NCBI GenBank assembly: GCA_902702965.1
Contig: CACRXP010000727.1
Location: 116,883 to 180,882 of the forward strand
Length of the DNA: 64,000 nucleotides
From: Spirometra erinaceieuropaei
Taxonomy: Eukaryota > Platyhelminthes > Cestoda > Diphyllobothriidea > Diphyllobothriidae
Direction: 5' to 3'
Positions 57,695-64,000 of the stretch are shown in pieces (within the stretch, counting starts at the first letter, position 1; every line of letters starts with the position of its first letter). The notes beneath the pieces were generated by a model, which did no database searches, was not told where the DNA came from, and was given only the letters and a program-made list of their open reading frames with translations. Made by a program: the position numbers and the translations under genes.

Positions 57695-60600
57695 TGTGCA
57701 CACCCTTCCCGTCTTATTTGTTCGGGTGGTCACGCAGTTGTTGGTTCCATGTTTCTGTCCTCTTAAAAACAGTCCATCACCTGTAAACGGAACTCATGCC
57801 GATTCGCAAACCAACAGTGCGATCAGTCCTGTGTGTTTCCGTCTTATCATCAGGTCATCACAGTGTTCGTTTTGCTCCTTGGTTCTTTATTTGTATGCTG
57901 TAAGTATACCTAGAAACGAAACGTTTTTCTCAAAATTTTATGCCAGCGTTTTCCGTACCGTGAGTGTTAGAAGCAAAGGCGTCCAGTTGTTGGTCCATAC
58001 ATATGATAAACAAGGAAATTAACTTGTGGTTCAACAAGAACAATATATATATTTTCTTTTGATGAGTTATATTTAGGCAGCCAAAGTCACGTACCTCGTC
58101 ATATTTAGTGAGGCATTTCCGAATCACTGTTTATAGGTACCTCACTGCTTGCAGAACTTGATACGAATTTGCCGGCAAAATAAGATTAAAATATGGCCTA
58201 ACGACAACAATTCCTTGAAAAGTGCAATAATGCACCCTATTAAGCCTTCTTCTACTAGCTCATCCAACGCAAGCAATCGAGACATATAATTGCCTAATAG
58301 ACAATCAGGCTACTTTTTTCCAGCCATATCGACTAATGGCATATGCGTATAGGGCCGTATATGTAAGCTGTCCTTGTAATTTTTCGTCAGTGGCCTTTCC
58401 CGTACTTTCCTGATGGAGTCATTCGGCGGGCAATGGTTGTGTATGCTTTTCTGCTGATTCAGCTCATACCAGTAAAGGTGACGGAGTACCCTTTCCTGCT
58501 GCTAATGACTGGTTATCTAGTTGGATGTACACACATGCAGCGAGAATAAAATAGAAAGCATATTTTGGATTATAAGGCATGTTTTAACAAGAAGCCATTC
58601 TCGGGCCCCTATACAACAGAATCCCTTCATTGCATTCGTAGGAAGTATTTCCAATTCTGGCGATAAAGATTTAAGGAATAACATTAACTGAAAAAATATA
58701 TGTCTTAAGTTTGAATGAGATCTCGTCCGATCACCCCACTGAAGCTAAAGGCGATTAAAGTACCCCCAGGGTACTCAATAAACAAATCATTTATTGTTTA
58801 TTTATTTTTGGATTTGTTAGCTCTAATATTTGTCTTTCAAAACTGTCTGGACCCAGGAATTATTGACTCCTACCAAAAGGCCTCGCATATATATCATCTC
58901 TATTAAAACCATAGTCGGACGTCGGGCACTAAGCAAGACACGCACCTGCACTTAAAATACGTTCATTGTGTATTTGTCGAACAAATGGTAAGGAGCGAGG
59001 AGAGTGCATTTGTAGACATCCACAAATCGATATCTAGCACCGAACGTGGTCTTTGAAAAGACAGTTACTGAGCAATAGATCTTCTGCGCTCCATCCATAG
59101 CTGTCTCAAGAATAAACTTCGGACGCATCTGCCGAGCCTCCTCTAGTGACCATTATGAGGTATTTGGTTCTTCTGTGTGTACCCATTAGGATCGGGATAA
59201 AGGTTACATTCCCAGTCCAATCAGAAATATATATGTTAGCCGTTTCTTGTCATCTGCATAGAAGTGCCGAATTCGCATCCATCAACGGAAGATATATGGA
59301 GACGGCACTAGGAATTACTGCATTTTGTAGATTATGTAAACAAAATCTTAAGAAGTCTTGTTTGCACGAGATTTGTATTGACAAATTATGCAAGGATGTT
59401 TGATAACATTCGCAAGTTACCTGACGAAGTTAACTTAAAGGACAACTTCATTTTTACCGAGGACTAACAAAACCAACGGTTGCAACGACACAACACCAGA
59501 AGAACGCCATAATTTTGTCAAGAGCCAGAGCCAAACTCATGGATAAAAAAGTTTATTCATCCAGCAGATTAACCCATTCAGCGGGTGAAAGCTCACACTG
59601 ATTTCGGTATATGACCGTCGATACTCCTAAAGTTAGTAGCACTTTTTCGTAAATTGTAACGCTAATGAAAGTGCTATTATGACTTTTAAGATAAGACCTA
59701 TTGTCTACGGTCTTCGGAAACTTCATGGAGATATGCATGCCATATGTAAGCCTCACATTAAAACCAAAATGTTTATATCAAACTACTAAAGAATATCTGA
59801 AAGAAAACAAACCAACTACTTAAGATTCGAAGCCCGGCCTCATTGCAAAATGTTATACTTCCTCCTCCAGGTTAAATATCGAATTTAGGATTTCCACACG
59901 TGTTAGCTGTCACTGTAGCCTTTGGTGTCGTCATCTTTAACAAACGAACTTCCATGCCACTACTTTCAGTTTTATATTTCTAAGACGGTGGTGGATATAT
60001 GAGTGTGTCTCCTCTCGCAGAGAGCACCGACTTATGGAATTCGTTTCCACCGACACCACGACTAAGTCCTCATCGAAACTCTTAGAATAAATCACCCCAG
60101 GCAGCCTTCCAGACGAAAACCATATTTTAAAACACTTACACTGACTTTGCATTTTATGTAGTAATCCCTACTGACATTATCCAATTATTTGACATCGACT
60201 TAATGCTCTGTAAACGTTTGTACGTTGGGTGAGTTCACGTCACTAAGTAACTGCCAACTGTAACGAATTTCGTAAAAAAAACTACTTGCTATCCTGTAAC
60301 ACTTAACTGTTGCGTAAAAATGTGCATGCTTTTCATCCGTCTATCTGTAAATAGGTTTTTAAGGTTCTGCTTATGTCCCTCATGTACACCGAATCATATT
60401 GGGATGTACGCAGACATGATGTAATTGAACCTTATAAACCTATTTGATTGTCCTTTCCCGGAAGTGCGAGATCACGTCCCCAGTTACGACCCTAAACATA
60501 AAACCAGGACAGTTATTCGAAGCAAGAATCCTATAGCAAAATGAAATGTACAAATAACTGACCATATTTTAACATCACTCAATTCGCACACTAGAGAACA

Positions 60601-61360
60601 AAACAAGAAGGCCAGATCTCAGGTACATTGGCACGGATACATTGCCCACTACATCGCAAGCATCAAAAGACCAACAGATGTGTGAAAATGATAATGGGAA
60701 GGCGACATTGATTGGGGCACGCATGTGGCGGTCAAAGATGTGAGATCAACTTAAACCACTCACAATAATTTCGTTTCGTCTAATGTCAGAAGTCAGTGAA
60801 ATGTGAGGACTAGTTTATTCTGCACACAGGGCAGCTTACCGTAAGTTGGCTGCTTCCTTGTGACAGAGATAAACGCCCGCTCACGGAGAGCGTCAGTCGC
60901 GGTGTTTTATTTTATCGGGAGCGCATGTCTGTACCAGCAGGAGGGGATGACTGGTTGAGTGTTGGTCGTGTGATTGGACGGAGTAGGGGAGAAGAAGGAG
61001 GGCGAGTGTTCACAAGGGCTCATGGATATCAAGCCAGAGCGTCAGGCGCGCGTGAGGTGATGGAAGTTTGTTAGGGCAGCCGAGATTCAATGTAGTTGGA
61101 CAGAAGGTGCCCCAGTTCTAGCCGGCGGGGGTGGCCGTGTGTCAACGATTACCATCGATCGACAAAACAGAGTCGGCGAAAAGGTGGAATGGACCAGCTG
61201 CTACACGAACCCCGCCCCCTTAGTAAGGTTCCTTGAGAGGAGATATCACAAACACCAAAACTGCAAAATTCCGAAATTATGTTGTTGACTTCCTAGCACT
61301 ACGCCTTCTAGGGTCCAACCAAGCGCTTTGTTGCTTCTCTTGGGAGTAATGACCTTACGT
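57695..61360. other. Receptor 3' flank, no gene recognised
   Basis: The 3' UTR is presumed to begin here. An AATAAA lies at 58545-58550. The rest is AT-rich, with a GC-richer patch at about 60840-61210 and no coding motif. Confidence 0.45.
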
Positions 61361-63190
61361 AGTTCAGTTCAGTTCAGTTTATTGAGGGAAATAGGCGTAA
61401 GCCTTTGAGTACCCTATTTGCAAGGTAAAAAATGTGTGGTGTACAGATAGATGTTCTGGGCTGAAATAGTTCGAACACGCCCATACTTGTGGGACAAAAT
61501 GAGGAGTTACAGGGGGTGAGCTCGACTTCTCATCGCTCTTGGTCATTTCGGAACATAAATATGTCCAGATTCTTCTTAAAACTTTGTATAGATGGTGACA
61601 TCACAACATCTGCGGGAAGCTCATTCCATGGTTTGACCACCCGAAGCGAGAAGGAGAACTTCCGCACATCCAGCCGTGCCTGCTGAGTGCGCAGTTTTAA
61701 CGGGTGACCTCGGAGGTTGGTCGTGGTAGCAAATCCAAAAAAGTCCTCGAAGGCCAGACTGCAATCCAACCCCTTTACAATGCGGAAGGCTTGCAAGAGA
61801 TCTCCGCGAAGTTGCCTGTAACTCAAAGGAAGAGGTTCAGATTTACTAGGCGGGTTGCATAAGGAAAGGAGCTTTGACCCCTAACCATCTTCATGGCTCT
61901 CCTCTGGACTCTTTCGAGGCAGTTTTGATCCACAACAGCCCACGGCCTCCAAGCTTGTATGCCGTACTCTAAATGCGGCCGGATGAATGTTCCGAATGTC
62001 TTAGAGAAAGCTTCTTCGTCAAAGTCCATAAACGCACGCTTGATGGCGTACAGTACGGACATTGCGGTTTTTGCCACCCTTGAACAGTGGGCGGATGGTT
62101 TTAGGAAACTCGTCGTAAGTACACCGAGGTCCTTTTGGGCTTCGACATCTTGTAGGGCTGCACCGCCCAGAAAGTAGCCTCTTGTGCTGGCGGATCTGGC
62201 TGTGTTGCCTAGGTGAAGTATGCTACACTTGGCAACGTTGAACCGCAGGAGCCAACGGTTTGACCACTCCTCCAACTGATTCAGGTTCATCTGCAGTCTG
62301 TCTTCATCGGCAAGACCCCGAATTACACTCCATATATTCATGGCATCAGCAAACATTGCTACTTCACAGTCTAAATCTCTTGCGGCATCGTCCACGTAGA
62401 TAAGGAACAAAATGGGTCCCAGTACTGAACCCTGGGGGACACCACTATCAACCATAGCCGGATCTGATTTTCCTCGACCGACGCACACAACCTGGTGTCG
62501 ACCAACAAGGAAGTCTTCGATGCATTTAAGGAAGTTGCAACCGATCCCTATTTTTTCAGCTTATGTAAGAGCCTTTGGTGTGGCACAGTGTCGAAAGCCT
62601 TCTGGAAGTCGATGAAGGCTATGTGGACCGCGTGCCTGTCGTCGAGAGCTCGGGTCCAGCTCTGGAGAGATTGCAGCAGGTTTGTCGTGCAGGATCTTCC
62701 TTTTCGGAACCCATGTTGGCAGTCCGATAGCAGGCCGTGAACTTCCAGGAATTGCATCAGTTTAGTCTTTATGATCCTTTCCATAACTTTGCAGAGAATG
62801 CATCTCAAGCTTCTGGGCCGGTAATTTGTCGTCGCTGCCCTGTTACCTCCTTTGTGTAGCGGAGTTATATGTGCCAGCTTCCAATCGATAGGAAGTGTTC
62901 CAGTGTCAAATGACGTTTGAAAGAGCATCGACAAAGGCACAGAGAGCTTACTGGCAAGTTCCTTCAGAAGCTTGGATGGAATCTCGTCTGGTCCTGGCGA
63001 CTTCGATTCGTTAAATGCCTCTAATTCTCTTCGGACAATGCCTTCTGAGAAGAGTATATCACTTGGAGTCGGCAGTTCTTCTGTGGAGGGAGGAAGGAAC
63101 CTTGCCTCGTTTGTGTAGACTGATTGGAAAAACCGTGAAAAATACGCAGCTTTATCCCTACTATCAGCTATCCAAAAGTCCCTAGCAGAT
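61361..63190 (-). mobile_element. CR1-like LINE relic, reverse transcriptase
   Basis: Minus strand. From 63190: DSRDKAAYFSRFFQSVY, ESKSPGPDEIPSKLL, LPIDWKLAHITPLHKGGNRA and NYRPRSLRC. Then HGFRKGRSCTTNLLQSL, IDFQKAFDTVPHQRLL, DSGVPQGSVLGPILFLIYVD, the decayed catalytic block FADAMNIWSVI (family FADD), LRFNVAKCSILHLG and LEYGIQAW, ending with VVKPWNELPADVV. The frame is shifted in the A-run near 62550 and again near 61825. The 3' end (AATAAACTGAACTGAACTGA, tandem CTGAA units) at 61361 is typical of a LINE tail. Confidence 0.9.
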
Positions 63191-63199
63191 CAATGTCTG

Positions 63200-64000
63200 G
63201 GCTTTTACCTAAGCCCGATTATCCATATACGACATCTACGAAAGTAGGATTTACAGCACTCTTAGAGAGGAGGATCAGAACGTTGGGTGTGGAACTTCTT
63301 CACAAGTGTAAATTGAAATCCAGTCAATGTAATGGCAATGACGTCGTTACCATCGTCTTAGGACAGGAAAATAGGTCAACTCGTCCAGAGTAGATCACAC
63401 GCCGCACTCTTTTCGCTCCAGTCGGGTGGAGGTCATCCTCCTGTTTAAAAGCGTTCCAAATATTTCACCTGACTAATACCTTGTTCTTTAGGTCGACCTT
63501 TTTTCCAGGTGAATTCTGTGGGCTTGGAAGCGCGAATAGACTGCATTTCTTAACTTTTACCTATTCGAGCACATCTCGCCTATTTGTTGTCATGGATATC
63601 AACATGCGTCAATATTGCGTAGTTTGAATTTTACCTCAATCGCATTCAAGCTGTGTCCCAGACAGTTTTTTGCACAGTACTTTGGACAGGGAGTGTCCGC
63701 CTGTCTTCCCTTCATTAAGGCGAAACGCAAAAATAATGTGTAAGTCTCCTTCCATAAGTAATTGGCAAGTGATTCCGTGAATTCCTAATGTGGGTTGAGT
63801 GTTTCTTTGGAGAATTCTCCAAAGTGTTTAAGTTTGCAAAGCTTTCGACTAGGTTGTATTTTTAAATATATCTGAGTCGTACTTTTGTGTAGGTTGCACT
63901 AGCACGATTTTCAAGATCAGTCCGTTCTTCCCCAGTTGGATAAGGAACAACGGTGGCTAGGTATTGAGGACAAAATTAAACTGGGACAGCTGGATTGTTC
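63200..64000. other. Unrecognised sequence after the LINE relic
   Basis: No domain or repeat recognised. The upstream part of the CR1-like element may continue here in decayed form. Confidence 0.35.

Overview
The window looks like nuclear DNA from a repeat-rich flatworm, most likely a tapeworm. The reasons are one intron-rich animal gene spread over more than 31 kb, degenerate Penelope-like elements (PLEs), a LINE of the kind that carries a C-terminal C2H2 zinc finger, a CR1-like LINE, a Tc1 relic and tRNA-derived repeats. I cannot name the species. Nothing resembles bacterial or viral genome organisation. There is one assembly gap, 10430-10609.

The only host gene I can support is a kainate-type ionotropic glutamate receptor on the + strand, with exons from 26225 to a stop codon at 57694. 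I recognise 16 coding exons plus one tentative 37-bp micro-exon, each with GT/AG borders. With the preferred splice choices the reading phase is continuous and gives about 1062 residues: amino-terminal domain, S1, M1, pore loop, M2/M3, S2, M4 and a long Ser/Pro-rich tail. The signal-peptide exon is missing and must lie upstream of 26225. The pore carries an unedited CAG glutamine at the Q/R site. The usual proline of the S1 ligand-binding motif is a methionine.

Layout: 1-10429 is AT-rich and without recognisable genes, apart from a degenerate dispersed repeat at 8267-8610. From 10752 to 11175 lies a long inverted repeat joined to a tRNA-derived SINE core. PLE relics lie at 13840-14545 (-), 16115-16990 (+) and 17140-18290 (+). 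A second SINE copy lies at 20369-20553. The large receptor introns hold the other repeats: a fold-back repeat (27604-27986), a dispersed repeat and an unidentified ORF (28245-29315), a LINE relic (30050-32000), palindromic SINE material (37118-37518), an inverted PLE pair (40560-42370), an inverted SINE-like repeat (45890-46490) and a Tc1/mariner relic (46800-47713). A truncated SINE copy sits in the short intron beside the pore exon (53008-53147). Downstream of the gene, 57695-61360 is unremarkable, and a CR1-like LINE relic lies at 61361-63190 (-).

Every mobile-element protein seen here is broken by stops, frameshifts or lost catalytic residues. I see no operon-like cluster, CRISPR array or other multigene system. 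The most unusual structures are the SINE family with inverted TTGACCCAA / TTGGGTCAA ends and its long palindromic derivatives.
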